Positions 1 to 8,343 of a stretch of 24,562 nucleotides of DNA are shown here, one piece after another. Under the pieces are notes generated by a model. The model saw only the letters and a list, made by a program, of their open reading frames with translations, ran no database searches and was not told the DNA's origin. A program made the translations under genes and the position numbers. Source of the DNA: Mikrocytos mackini (Eukaryota > Endomyxa > Ascetosporea > Mikrocytida > Mikrocytiidae). The stretch is from positions 1 through 24,562 of the forward strand of contig JASNJN010000284.1 in the NCBI GenBank assembly GCA_030180075.1. The letters run 5' to 3'. The first letter of the stretch is position 1. Each line of letters opens with the position of its first letter.

Positions 1-227
1 TGCATCTTGAGCANTTTTTNGTTATTATTTGCTTTTATTTATTTCCATCTTATTTAGAAATTCATTATTGATTGGTTTGTTGTCTTTTCCAACATATTGT
101 TTTGGTTTATTTATGGTTCTAATATCTTTTCTCCAAATTTACAAATAAGTTCTGCTTCATAATAGATGAGACAGCTAATAAAGTTTTTGGTATTTCATAG
201 TTTTTATTTTATGCAAAAAGACTATCT
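1..227. other. AT-rich intergenic sequence at window edge
   Basis: No open frame or RNA-like structure is supported. The segment contains two ambiguous bases near positions 14 and 20. It ends at the presumed target-site copy of the inverted-repeat element that begins at 236. Confidence 0.5.
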
Positions 228-235
228 ATTCATTT

Positions 236-483
236 GAGGCACTTTGAATCAAAAGAGCGCAGAGTGATTTCTAAAAAGTGAAAATATAGATTGATAAGTG
301 TAAAATACTCCGTCTTTAAATATTAGATAGGTAATTTATTTTATTAATTATATTTATGACTAACAAAAATCAATTGCCTCCAACTTCAAACAAAAGTATT
401 AGGGTCAATATATTTCATTCATTAGGCCTAATATTTTCCATTTTGAAAATGTCACTTTACGCTCTTTTGATTCTAAGTGCCTC
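236..483. mobile_element. MITE-like non-autonomous element with terminal inverted repeats
   Basis: The first 32 bases (236-267, beginning GAGGCACTTTGAATC) match the reverse complement of the last 32 (452-483) at 29 positions, and weaker similarity continues about 20 bases inward on both sides. The interior has no ORF. The flanks 228-235 (ATTCATTT) and 484-491 (ATTTATTT) agree at 7 of 8 bases and look like a target-site duplication. An 8-bp duplication fits hAT or MULE superfamily elements. The repeats do not match those of the MULE at 9247-15418. The seen facts are the repeats and flanks; assignment as a MITE is inferred. Confidence 0.65.
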
Positions 484-555
484 ATTTATTTCTTTTTATA
501 AACAATTTAGGTTTTGTACTTTTCATTAAATTGTTTTAAACACGCCTAATATTCA

Positions 556-972
556 CTATAACTGGGAAAACCTGGCCAATATTGAAAATTCAAGAATTTC
601 TTGTCTTTTTAGTTGTGAACACATTTGGTTGTTTTCTATCAGAGAATGTTGGGCAATACAAGAGTCTGTCGTTTCGTTATAAGGAGACTCATTTCCATCG
701 ATAGATGTTAACGGATCTGTCTCTAAGTCACCAAGAGACAACAGTATATGGCTTTCTGGTGAGGTAATATGAGAATCATAACTTCCATCCTCGTGATTGT
801 TAAATGTTCTGGTGTGGCCTGTAGTTGGTGGAAAGGGTGTGTGCGCTTTTATCTTGTTATTTGGAACTTTGTCATCAGAAAATTGCATAGCGTTCTTTAG
901 GCAATTGGGTTCGGATATAAAAGAGGAATTGTCGTCTATGGCCTCCTCAGCTTTGTTGTTATGTTTCTGCAT
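556..972 (-). CDS. hypothetical acidic, probably disordered protein
   Basis: An open frame of 138 codons starts at the ATG at 972. A longer reading would need a TTG codon at 978 and is less likely. The product is rich in Asn, Ser, Asp, Glu and Thr, with no signal peptide, membrane segment or recognisable domain, so it is probably mostly unstructured. Support for it being real comes from upstream of the ATG: positions about 973-1010, read on the minus strand, carry AAATTTCAAATTTTAAATTT-type AT blocks, the same promoter style as the COG3-like and transposase genes here. I do not recognise a family. It could be a fast-evolving lineage-specific protein or a chance frame. Confidence 0.5.
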   Translation of the reverse strand: MQKHNNKAEEAIDDNSSFISEPNCLKNAMQFSDDKVPNNKIKAHTPFPPTTGHTRTFNNHEDGSYDSHITSPESHILLSLGDLETDPLTSIDGNESPYNETTDSCIAQHSLIENNQMCSQLKRQEILEFSILARFSQL

Positions 973-1105
973 TTTCAAAATTAAAATTTAAAATTTGAAA
1001 TTTTATCTAGAGAAAAATCTCACAAGAAACGCTTGAAAAAAACAAACTATCCGTTTTATCTTTATTTAGCTTCGAATAGAACTGGAGTAGGCTTTTAAAA
1101 CTATT

Positions 1106-1339
1106 TCATGCATACAATAAAGTTGCGAGAATTAAAGGAGTAAAACCGCATACAGAAGACAAAATAATAAAATCTTCAACCCAAACGATAATATTACTTA
1201 CAATTATGCCTATAATGTATTCACAGGTTCCAATTAATGCGTTCAAAATCGGGAAAATGTGTATCTGGTTATTTAATCGGACATGTTTGAAGCCGTTGGA
1301 TATCAGTTCTAATCCGCAACTAATCGAATCAGACACCAT
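1106..1339 (-). CDS. hypothetical small hydrophobic protein (77 aa)
   Basis: A 77-codon frame begins at the ATG at 1339; the in-frame TTG at 1348 is an unlikely start. After a short polar N-terminus, the product has two or three hydrophobic stretches (around residues 25-50 and 55-77), suggesting a small integral membrane protein. It lies between two other minus-strand genes and shares their orientation. The segment just upstream of the ATG has only a weak AT-rich promoter-like block. No family is recognised, and a chance frame in AT-rich DNA cannot be excluded. Confidence 0.35.
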   Translation of the reverse strand: MVSDSISCGLELISNGFKHVRLNNQIHIFPILNALIGTCEYIIGIIVSNIIVWVEDFIILSSVCGFTPLILATLLYA

Positions 1340-1348
1340 TTTGCTCAA

Positions 1349-1679
1349 AATTAACTAAGAAACAACATGCATTGGAATCAACTATTTTCTAATCAAATTT
1401 TTATATTTTCACATCACAGAAATCAACTAATATTCGAAAACTTAGAAAATTTTCCGCTTATTTTGATAGTTGTTGGGAAAACATTGCGAAAGCGAATAGC
1501 CGAAACACGATTTTTGACGAATATTCGTATGTCCGTTCTCTAGTATCGAGTTTGAACAATCTCTAATTATAAATCGTATATTTGTTGGATATTTTAAAAT
1601 TATAACATTCAATTTAACTTAATTCTTCAATTGTCATTCAAATGACAAGAAGGTCCATGGTCAATTCAACTAAATATAT
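1349..1679. other. intergenic, with a small perfect inverted repeat
   Basis: No gene is seen. TTGTCATT at 1631-1638 is followed after two bases by its exact reverse complement at 1641-1648. This gives an 8-bp stem with a 2-nt spacer about 30 bp past the 3' end of the membrane-protein gene at 1680-2063. It could mark a transcript end or a protein-binding palindrome, or be chance. Confidence 0.4.
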
Positions 1680-2063
1680 TTAATCGTTCTTTATCAACAA
1701 TATTTGCTTACAAATGACCGCCCATATAAAAATTCCAAGAAAAACTCCGATAAAGAACAAAACAAATAACAAAACAAAAGCGCAGCTTTTCTCTTTCCTT
1801 CCAAATCTAAGTCTTTTCATTTCTGCTAAAATCCTGGTTTTTGTTTCCTGTCCAGAAATCGGCTTAGAGGAAGTTACGAACGCGAAAAGACACTCAGAGC
1901 AATTAGCTACTGGAGAACAATAATTTCGTGAAACCAATTCTTCTACCTCGTGTTTTGCCTCTATTGTACTGTTATTAGCGCTGTGGCTTGTTCGTAAGCT
2001 TGTAGTGATGCTCCAGACAAGAAAAGAAAAAATCTGAAAAATTTGTATGAAATTTCCAAACAT
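1680..2063 (-). CDS. putative secretory/type I single-pass membrane protein (127 aa)
   Basis: The frame starts with ATG at 2063. Residues 1-28 form a signal-peptide-like hydrophobic segment. A short lumenal/extracellular region follows with cysteines at 49, 55 and 58, then a basic stretch (residues 82-92), and a strong transmembrane helix at about 95-118 with a short charged tail. This is a type I topology with an ectodomain of only about 65 residues. The layout (Glu-Glu-Leu/Val before a Cys cluster, then a C-terminal helix) faintly recalls the JTB (jumping translocation breakpoint) family, but the cysteine pattern is incomplete, so no symbol is given. A CCC-containing block lies shortly before the start codon, another microsporidian-style start signal. 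Confidence 0.6.
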   Translation of the reverse strand: MFGNFIQIFQIFSFLVWSITTSLRTSHSANNSTIEAKHEVEELVSRNYCSPVANCSECLFAFVTSSKPISGQETKTRILAEMKRLRFGRKEKSCAFVLLFVLFFIGVFLGIFIWAVICKQILLIKND

Positions 2064-2782
2064 ATCAGATACTTCTACAAAAGGGCTACACAGTATACAA
2101 AGTATTTATGTGTTATAAACACGATGTAGTAAAATAGGATTGCAAAAATTCTTTAGCATCGAATAAAACGAAAAACAAAACTATTTTAGTATCAAACCGA
2201 ATTCACAAAACAACTTAGAATTTCTTGGACAAATAAATGCAAATGAAATCGATGAAACAACGTTTATAATTGGTACTTCCTATGGCGGATCTTCTTAAAG
2301 CAATTGTGTGTTTTAAGATTTTGTGTTTTCCTAACAATAACTAATTTTAATTAATTATAGTGTGTTATTAGTTCTATTTCTGTTGCATAATAAAACCATA
2401 CAACTGTTTCAACATTTGATCAGCTTCTTTGTCAATTCCAACAACTAACACAAAGTTTTATATGGTTATAAAAAAGGATTGTGAACCAGACAGGTTTTTG
2501 AGCTTATAATAACGAGTTCAACAGCTTTATTTTATAAATTCTTTGAAATTCGAAGCGAACATATTTGTCGCTTTGCGCCGGAAGGCCAATTTCGATGTCA
2601 TGCGTCTTAGTTTCAAAATAGCAAGTCTGTATTTTGTTATCTTCTGTAAGTAAAAGGGAAGTGTTATTGTATACATATAGATATGTACCTCGGAAACGAG
2701 ATTATATGGCAGCCTAGTAGATTATATCTCTTCATAATAAAAAAATCGTAAAAGTTAAAAATTTCAAAACATCAAATTCCTT
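2064..2782. other. intergenic region upstream of the small membrane protein and RAE1
   Basis: This is about 720 bp between divergently oriented genes with no supported ORF or RNA gene. The last 100 bases hold the RAE1 promoter area: an AT-rich stretch with AAAAATTTCAAAA about 12-25 bases before the ATG. I checked for a tRNA by eye and found no convincing T-arm/anticodon-arm combination. Confidence 0.5.
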
Positions 2783-3928
2783 ATGTTCTCACCACAGACA
2801 GCAAACGAACCCAAATCCAGTGACTACATTAATTCAATGGAACTCCCGGAAGTCGGTGACGATTCAATTAGTTGTCTAAAGTTCATAAATTCAGTAGGCG
2901 CACTTGCAGCTGGTTCATGGGGAGGCCAAGCTCGAGTCTGGCGAATCACTGGAACGAACGCCATCCCTTTCCTAGCTCTCCCTCATTCAGAGGTTGTTTT
3001 ATCCATGGAAGAGCAACCTGGCCAGCCTGCGTTATTCACAACTTGTTCAGATGGTTCAATAAAGATGTTCGACCTACAATCACAAAACCAAAACAACTTT
3101 AGATTAATAAAGCAGCAAAGCAGCCCTGTGTCTTGTTGTACATACTCAAAATCATTAAATGTGCTTGTTACAGGAAATTGGGCAGGCGAAGTAAACTTCT
3201 GGGACTTAAGACAACAGGACGCCGTTCACACAATCAAAGCTGCGGGAAGAGTAGCTAAGATGGATATGTCGAACTCTTTTTTAGTGTACGGTACAAACAC
3301 AAGAGAAGTATACTCGTTAAATATAAAACAGTCTAATCTTAACTCAGTTTCTAGACTTAATATACCAAGCCCATCTAACTCTTACGCTACGGATAATTCT
3401 CTTAACTACTCAATACAAGACCTTAAAATATTACAAGACGAATCTAATGTAATAGCTGCTCAATCATCTGGTGAAGTGTCTATTATTCCTCTTTCGCAAT
3501 CTAACACCACAACTTCTTCTTTCGGTGCTTCGGTTAACACAAGTATGAGTGGTAATGCTGGGGATAAAGGGTGTACTGTTATTGCACACGATAAATCTGC
3601 CCAAACTTCATACTATGGGAAAAAGGATGTGTTCTCTGCTAATTCAATTACTGCACATAAACATGGAGGTGTGTTTACATCAGGAGGAGGCGATGGACGA
3701 GTTCACTTTATGAGTAAAGGATCAGGAAGGAAATTATTCACAATAGAGTCTCCATATACAGCTAGGTCAAATTATAGTAACGTTGCTAATATAGCAGTTA
3801 CATGCACAGATTTTGATGCGTCTTGTAAGTATCTTGCTAGAGCCTACTCGTATGATTGGTATAAAGGAGTGACGGCATTTAGTAAAGAGAAAATGAAACC
3901 AAAAATTATGATTAATTATAGTAATTGA
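2783..3928 (+). CDS. RAE1: mRNA export factor Rae1/Gle2-like WD40 protein
   Basis: Rae1/Gle2 is a seven-bladed WD40 propeller that binds Nup98-type nucleoporins at the nuclear pore and supports poly(A) RNA export. The 381-aa product has the family's N-terminus (short FSPQT-type leader, then a D-D-S-I-S-C-L-x-F strand at 26-34). It also has repeat signatures AGSWGGQARVW (43-53), CSDGSIKMFD (88-97), GNWAGEVNFWD (131-141) and GGGDGRVHF (301-309), and the diagnostic C-terminal SYDWYKG (356-362), which matches the SYDWSKG motif of Rae1. Residues about 185-275 are Ser/Asn-rich and looser than usual, as in divergent microsporidian homologues. Length is close to the usual 350-370 aa. An AAATTTCAAA block precedes the ATG. 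Its 3' end faces NOG2, 90 bp away. Confidence 0.9.
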   Translation: MFSPQTANEPKSSDYINSMELPEVGDDSISCLKFINSVGALAAGSWGGQARVWRITGTNAIPFLALPHSEVVLSMEEQPGQPALFTTCSDGSIKMFDLQSQNQNNFRLIKQQSSPVSCCTYSKSLNVLVTGNWAGEVNFWDLRQQDAVHTIKAAGRVAKMDMSNSFLVYGTNTREVYSLNIKQSNLNSVSRLNIPSPSNSYATDNSLNYSIQDLKILQDESNVIAAQSSGEVSIIPLSQSNTTTSSFGASVNTSMSGNAGDKGCTVIAHDKSAQTSYYGKKDVFSANSITAHKHGGVFTSGGGDGRVHFMSKGSGRKLFTIESPYTARSNYSNVANIAVTCTDFDASCKYLARAYSYDWYKGVTAFSKEKMKPKIMINYSN

Positions 3929-4018
3929 ATTTGATAAATAGTATTTATTTTCTTAAAAACAATTTTAAATTACGAATAAATATTTTAGTTTTAGCTTAAA
4001 TAATATTTAATATAATGT
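3929..4018. terminator. shared 3' intergenic region of convergent RAE1 and NOG2
   Basis: This 90-bp spacer between two convergent genes is extremely AT-rich and includes AATAAA-like sequence near 3975. Both transcripts must end here or overlap antisense, as is common in compact microsporidian genomes. Confidence 0.45.
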
Positions 4019-5302
4019 TTATTTTGGACTGTTGTGCCACGGCAACCTTCCTCTATTCCAATCACTAATTATATTCTTACAAACAGTGTTAATATCAACT
4101 TTATCTCCTTTTAATATTCTTTTTCTTCTCCTCCCAACCAACTCAATAAACTTTTCTTCATTTTCCCATTCATTTGTCTTCAAATCATAAACTTCTACCA
4201 ATACATTTTTATCTATTCTACTCAAGATATATTTTATGTATCTTTCTGGTTCATCTATCGTTTCATTTCTACACACTCCTCTCAACACCAAATCCTGTTT
4301 TGTCTCTCCTGGTTGTGGTGCGACTATGCCCGGGCTATCTATTAAATATATTTCCTTTTCTAACAGCACGTATTTATTCTCTATTGTTTCCCCTGCTTTT
4401 GGTGCAGAAGTGCATACTTTCTTCTTTCTCATTGCGTTAATAAAGGACGATTTACCCACATTTGGGTATCCCAATATCCCAACACTCATCCAATCCCTGC
4501 CTGTTTCTGAAAGTAAGGATTTCATTTGACTCAACAATTTTCGTACAGCACCAACTCCAAAATCCTTGTTATAATTGTGCTTTTTATTGCAGCAACTAAA
4601 CGCCACAACAGGTGCCTTTTTAGAAAGTACTTTCATCCACTCTATTATCGTTTGTTTAGGAACTAAATCTACTTTATTTAAAACGTACATTATTTTTTTC
4701 TTTTTGTAATTTTTCTTTATTAAGTTCTCATAAGAAGAGACAATAGTTCCCTGTGGGTCTCGTGCATCGAGCACGTTTATTATTACGTCGGAGCAATCTA
4801 TAAGTTTAAGTACTTCCCCTCTAATACGGTCAGAACGCCCAATTTTAGTGAATTTGTTTATATTGTCTATGTTGCCAAAATCGACTGCTTTATTTGTTTT
4901 GCATGTTTTGTTTTTATTATTTGAATTAATAGATGGGGAATCAGTTGCCATGAATTCTTCAAGGCTATTTGCTTTTAGAGAATTTGTTAGTTGGTGCTTT
5001 TTGAGCTTTCCCGGTACAATACCAAAGTCTTTGTTGACGTTTATGCTGTTTTTGAACTCTGGTGTCTCGAGCAAAGAGCGAGGAAGCTTCTTGGAGGTTA
5101 CTATGAAAGAGAATGGGTCGTTTAAGTTGGCTTCATATTTTTTCTGGAGTTCTTGAAGTTGGTTTTGGTTGATACTCCTTGTATTCCCAAACCAATTGAT
5201 GGAAGGATTTATTTTTGTGACATGAGAACTTGAGTATTTGGTCGTGTCAATTATGTCACGCTTACGCATCTTGACATGTGATTTGAGCTTTCGATGTGGC
5301 AT
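4019..5302 (-). CDS. NOG2: nucleolar GTP-binding protein 2 (Nog2/Nug2) homologue
   Basis: Nog2 is a circularly permuted GTPase that acts on nucleolar and nuclear pre-60S ribosomal particles before export. The 427-aa product shows the family's N-terminal NPSINWFGNTR (32-42) and LPRSLL (73-78) motifs. The permuted G-motif order follows: DARDP (179-183), NKVD (209-212, G4), GYPNVGKSS (278-286, G1 P-loop), GET (304-306, G2) and DSPG (322-325, G3). It ends with an ISDWNRGRLPW segment (412-422) like the Nog2 C-terminus. All nucleotide-binding residues are present. It lacks the long acidic/basic tail of larger fungal homologues, typical microsporidian shortening. It starts at ATG 5302, 58 bp from the divergent COG3-like gene. 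Confidence 0.92.
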   Translation of the reverse strand: MPHRKLKSHVKMRKRDIIDTTKYSSSHVTKINPSINWFGNTRSINQNQLQELQKKYEANLNDPFSFIVTSKKLPRSLLETPEFKNSINVNKDFGIVPGKLKKHQLTNSLKANSLEEFMATDSPSINSNNKNKTCKTNKAVDFGNIDNINKFTKIGRSDRIRGEVLKLIDCSDVIINVLDARDPQGTIVSSYENLIKKNYKKKKIMYVLNKVDLVPKQTIIEWMKVLSKKAPVVAFSCCNKKHNYNKDFGVGAVRKLLSQMKSLLSETGRDWMSVGILGYPNVGKSSFINAMRKKKVCTSAPKAGETIENKYVLLEKEIYLIDSPGIVAPQPGETKQDLVLRGVCRNETIDEPERYIKYILSRIDKNVLVEVYDLKTNEWENEEKFIELVGRRRKRILKGDKVDINTVCKNIISDWNRGRLPWHNSPK

Positions 5303-5360
5303 TAGATGTGTGTGAAAGATTGAGATTTTTTTAAAGAAATTTAAAATTTGAAAATATAAA
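5303..5360. promoter_or_regulatory. 58-bp bidirectional promoter between NOG2 and the COG3-like gene
   Basis: Two start codons face away from each other across only 58 bases. The COG3-like side carries AAATTTAAAATTTGAAA starting about 25 bases before its ATG, the AAATTT-type start-proximal signal. On the NOG2 side the sequence is mixed TG/GT-rich without an obvious copy. The promoters for both genes must fit within this interval or the adjacent coding sequence. Confidence 0.6.
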
Positions 5361-7550
5361 ATGAACGAATCTTCTGAACTAGACCTATCGTCGAATAATC
5401 TGTCATCAATCCTAGATTCTTTCTATTCCGGAACTACTTCCACCGAGCCTTCAACCGATCCATCATCTAACAACGCCAGTGACTTAAATCTTGAAAAACT
5501 CATCCAATTAAACGAGCAAGAGGAACTAAAACAGATAAATTACAACGACAAAGTTATGTCAAATTTAACGAACAACTTCGACATATTCTACTCAATCAAA
5601 TCACTTTTATCTGAAGTTAGTGAGGAGCTAAAGTCTTGTGTTAGTTCTATTTCTTCCACCAAAGCACTAATTTCTTCTATTGAACAAGACAAAGAGAAAA
5701 TAGACGATTCTTTAAAAGAAGAAAAAGATATATTTGAAGCTAGGTGTAAAGAAACAATATATTTAGAGAAAGTATACGAAATAGAAAAGTTAGAACATAT
5801 TGTATCCTTAGGAATTAATGTTGATTCCTTCAATTATTTGGTTAAAATGTTCGACGATGCATACTCCAATTTAGATTATATAAAGTACCATTCTAACACA
5901 CCAAAGAATACCAACGAAAACAAATATAAAGAATGTATAAACTCTATTCAACATTCTTTCGATACAATTAAAAGTAAAGTGTACGAACTAATTACTAAGG
6001 AACGTTGGAGAAGCCAGAAGCACTCTGAGCTACTCATTAAAACTTCGCTACAATTATTTGGTTTGGAGTACACTAAGAAATTAATAGTTATCAACTGCAT
6101 TAATTTTCTTAATCCATTCTTTAATGATTTGTTTAAGACATTCAAAGATAATGTGTCTACTTATTCAACAGACATTAAAAGCACAACTGTAGTAGGCTTT
6201 ACAGAATCAATATTCACATTCAGTACGCTTAAAAACATCAACATCTGTTACAAACCATTTAGTATACTTACAGACTTAATATCTTCATACAACGTTGATA
6301 ATACAGATAAGACAAACAATGATGAAAGTTTAGAAAGTGAAAATGTTTTCAACGAAGAGTTTGTATACAATGAATACTGCTCTCTAAGTTACAATAATGA
6401 AAAAGGTTTAAATAGAGAAGACATAATAAAAGAAGTTTGTTTGTTTTATTCTAATTGTATCAACTATTTAAACGTGAACATTTTCAAAACTAACCCTTTG
6501 ATTATATTCAAACAATTTATAGACGTTTCCAAAAATCTATCAAAAGAAATTGGTCTAAGTGAAAGAACAACATTGATTGAATTTGCTAGTTTAGTACAGT
6601 TAACAATAAAGAACTGTATAAAGTCCATAGTGACTTCTTGGAATATTGAAGTAAGCGTTAATTCAGAGTACTACTTAAAAATGGACTTATTTGATCTGAA
6701 AGAGAAACTTAAAGCCGAAATGTTACAAAATATTGTATTTCTTAATAATATAATAAAAGACTGTGTTGAAGCTTTTGAAATAAGTGGGTTAGATGACTTA
6801 ATTTTTACTTATATAGACAATGATATAAAAGACTTAACAACAAATATATTCAAAGATTGGTCTGTTTTGAATAACAAAGAAGAACTACAAAACATGATTA
6901 AAAGTCATACTTTAGAACTAACAAATAAAGCCGTTTTAGATTTAATGTGTGAGAAAATTAATGAAGAAAGAATGGGGTATTTTATTAGTAAGATTTATAT
7001 TGAAGAAATAATATACTTTAATGTTTTAGAGTTTAGTAGTCTTTTTGGAAGTAATATTGAATATTACAATGAAGGAATAAAGAGAATACAAAATGAAATA
7101 CATAGCGAATACGAAAAGTACAGTGTTTTAGACTATTTTGTATTAGCAGTGTTTATTATAAGGAGTATGTTAGAAAAGAAAGATGTTTTGATTGGCTACA
7201 AAATACTAAAGAAATACATATTTAGACATAAACTAAACAAGTATGTTACAGAAGATAATGATGACAAAGCGCAAAAAGTGAAGTTTAATTGCAAACATGA
7301 ATTTGACAGATGTATTAATGCCATAAAGTTAATAAACCATGTGTTAAACTATTACAAGGAGAACGAGAAGACAACTAACATTACCAATGAAATCAACAAA
7401 GAAGAAAATAATGAAAATAATAAAATAGATAAAGAAAAGAAATATAAAGAAATAATGCAAATATTCGATAACGATTTTATAGAACAATTTAATGTTTTAT
7501 TAAGAAAGGAAATATATAAAACAATAGAAGTATTTTACTCTATTAATTAA
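5361..7550 (+). CDS. COG3: Cog3/Sec34-like subunit of the conserved oligomeric Golgi complex
   Basis: COG is a multi-subunit tether for retrograde vesicles at the Golgi. The 729-aa product has a Ser/Asn-rich leader (1-45), then a mostly helical, coiled-coil N-terminal region (about 65-200). That region follows the Sec34 pattern: regularly spaced Leu/Ile, a Cys near 127, E-K-L-E-H-I-V-S-L followed by D-S-F-N-Y-L-V-K-M-F-D-D, then a Y-K-E-C stretch. The rest is helical with little sequence identity visible by eye, and the last 60 residues are Asn/Glu/Lys-rich. Homologues in other eukaryotes are about 800 aa. The assignment rests on pattern, not invariant residues. Another CATCHR-type tether subunit (Vps52, exocyst) is the main alternative. 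It converges with the HMG-box gene 103 bp away. Confidence 0.6.
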   Translation: MNESSELDLSSNNLSSILDSFYSGTTSTEPSTDPSSNNASDLNLEKLIQLNEQEELKQINYNDKVMSNLTNNFDIFYSIKSLLSEVSEELKSCVSSISSTKALISSIEQDKEKIDDSLKEEKDIFEARCKETIYLEKVYEIEKLEHIVSLGINVDSFNYLVKMFDDAYSNLDYIKYHSNTPKNTNENKYKECINSIQHSFDTIKSKVYELITKERWRSQKHSELLIKTSLQLFGLEYTKKLIVINCINFLNPFFNDLFKTFKDNVSTYSTDIKSTTVVGFTESIFTFSTLKNINICYKPFSILTDLISSYNVDNTDKTNNDESLESENVFNEEFVYNEYCSLSYNNEKGLNREDIIKEVCLFYSNCINYLNVNIFKTNPLIIFKQFIDVSKNLSKEIGLSERTTLIEFASLVQLTIKNCIKSIVTSWNIEVSVNSEYYLKMDLFDLKEKLKAEMLQNIVFLNNIIKDCVEAFEISGLDDLIFTYIDNDIKDLTTNIFKDWSVLNNKEELQNMIKSHTLELTNKAVLDLMCEKINEERMGYFISKIYIEEIIYFNVLEFSSLFGSNIEYYNEGIKRIQNEIHSEYEKYSVLDYFVLAVFIIRSMLEKKDVLIGYKILKKYIFRHKLNKYVTEDNDDKAQKVKFNCKHEFDRCINAIKLINHVLNYYKENEKTTNITNEINKEENNENNKIDKEKKYKEIMQIFDNDFIEQFNVLLRKEIYKTIEVFYSIN

Positions 7551-7653
7551 AGTATGTGTTAATTAGCCTACAAATCTTTAGAAATCATTTTTATCTGAAT
7601 GTATTTAAATAAAATTGTAATAATAAACATGACACATTACCAACTCGATTTAT
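7551..7653. terminator. 3' intergenic region of convergent COG3-like and HMG-box genes
   Basis: This 103-bp AT-rich spacer between two stop codons contains AATAAA-like sequence near 7608. Nothing else is seen. Confidence 0.4.
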
Positions 7654-8343
7654 TTACATTCTAATTGTCGAGTTAAAGCTATCACACTCTTTTTTGTGTT
7701 CCTCATATAAAGCTTTATAAACATCTTTTTCAACTACAGTCATATTATTCCACATTTTACCCAAAACACACCCAATTTCACTAAAGTTTAGTTCCGGGTG
7801 TTCCTTTTTAATTTCGGATCTTTTCATCTTACTAAAAAGCATATACGGATTTGGGGCTATTTTAAATCCACTATCGCTTCTTTTCCTTATTTTAGGGCAT
7901 TCTAACTCCAAATAGTTTTCAACCAACTGCCTCTTTTTGGCTGGGTGAAGGTCATCTTTAGACACAATCTTATTACACGTGGAGCACCTAAATTTGTCCC
8001 AGTTGCTTTTTATATAACTCTTTTTTCCACAGTAAAAACAGGCGAATTTCCCAAACTTGTATGGGTTTAACTTTTTCTGGCATTTGCAACAAACGACTAT
8101 TCCTTCTTGCCCGTAATACTGCAAAGTGGTCATACAACGGTCGCAAAAAATAGTATTCTTTACTGGAATTGTGAAATTAACAGATAATTCTGTACTCAGG
8201 GTTTGTGAGATTCTGGGGGAGGCGTTTTGTTGCGTCAAAAGTGAATCGCTTGTTGATTTTGTTGAATCATTGCTTGTATTGTGATTAATAACTTGGAGGT
8301 TAGCTGTAAACAGGGCATCAGAAGTGTTGAGATTTCCGCTCAT
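7654..8343 (-). CDS. zinc-finger plus C-terminal HMG-box chromatin/transcription protein
   Basis: A 229-aa product starts at the ATG at 8343; a longer frame to 8406 would need a TTG start. Residues 1-60 are Ser/Thr/Asn-rich and disordered. Four Cys pairs follow: C67/C70, C85/C88, C102/C105 and C120/C123. The first two resemble an LSD1-type finger (C-x2-C-x3-L-x-Y...V-x-C-x-x-C), and the other two form a zinc ribbon. A basic linker (135-155) leads to an HMG box at about 163-222, with the N-P-Y-M-L-F-S start, a central G-x-x-W-N-N-M and a late V-Y-K. HMG boxes bend DNA in chromatin. A nuclear DNA-binding role is inferred; no specific orthologue is recognised. Confidence 0.8.
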   Translation of the reverse strand: MSGNLNTSDALFTANLQVINHNTSNDSTKSTSDSLLTQQNASPRISQTLSTELSVNFTIPVKNTIFCDRCMTTLQYYGQEGIVVCCKCQKKLNPYKFGKFACFYCGKKSYIKSNWDKFRCSTCNKIVSKDDLHPAKKRQLVENYLELECPKIRKRSDSGFKIAPNPYMLFSKMKRSEIKKEHPELNFSEIGCVLGKMWNNMTVVEKDVYKALYEEHKKECDSFNSTIRM

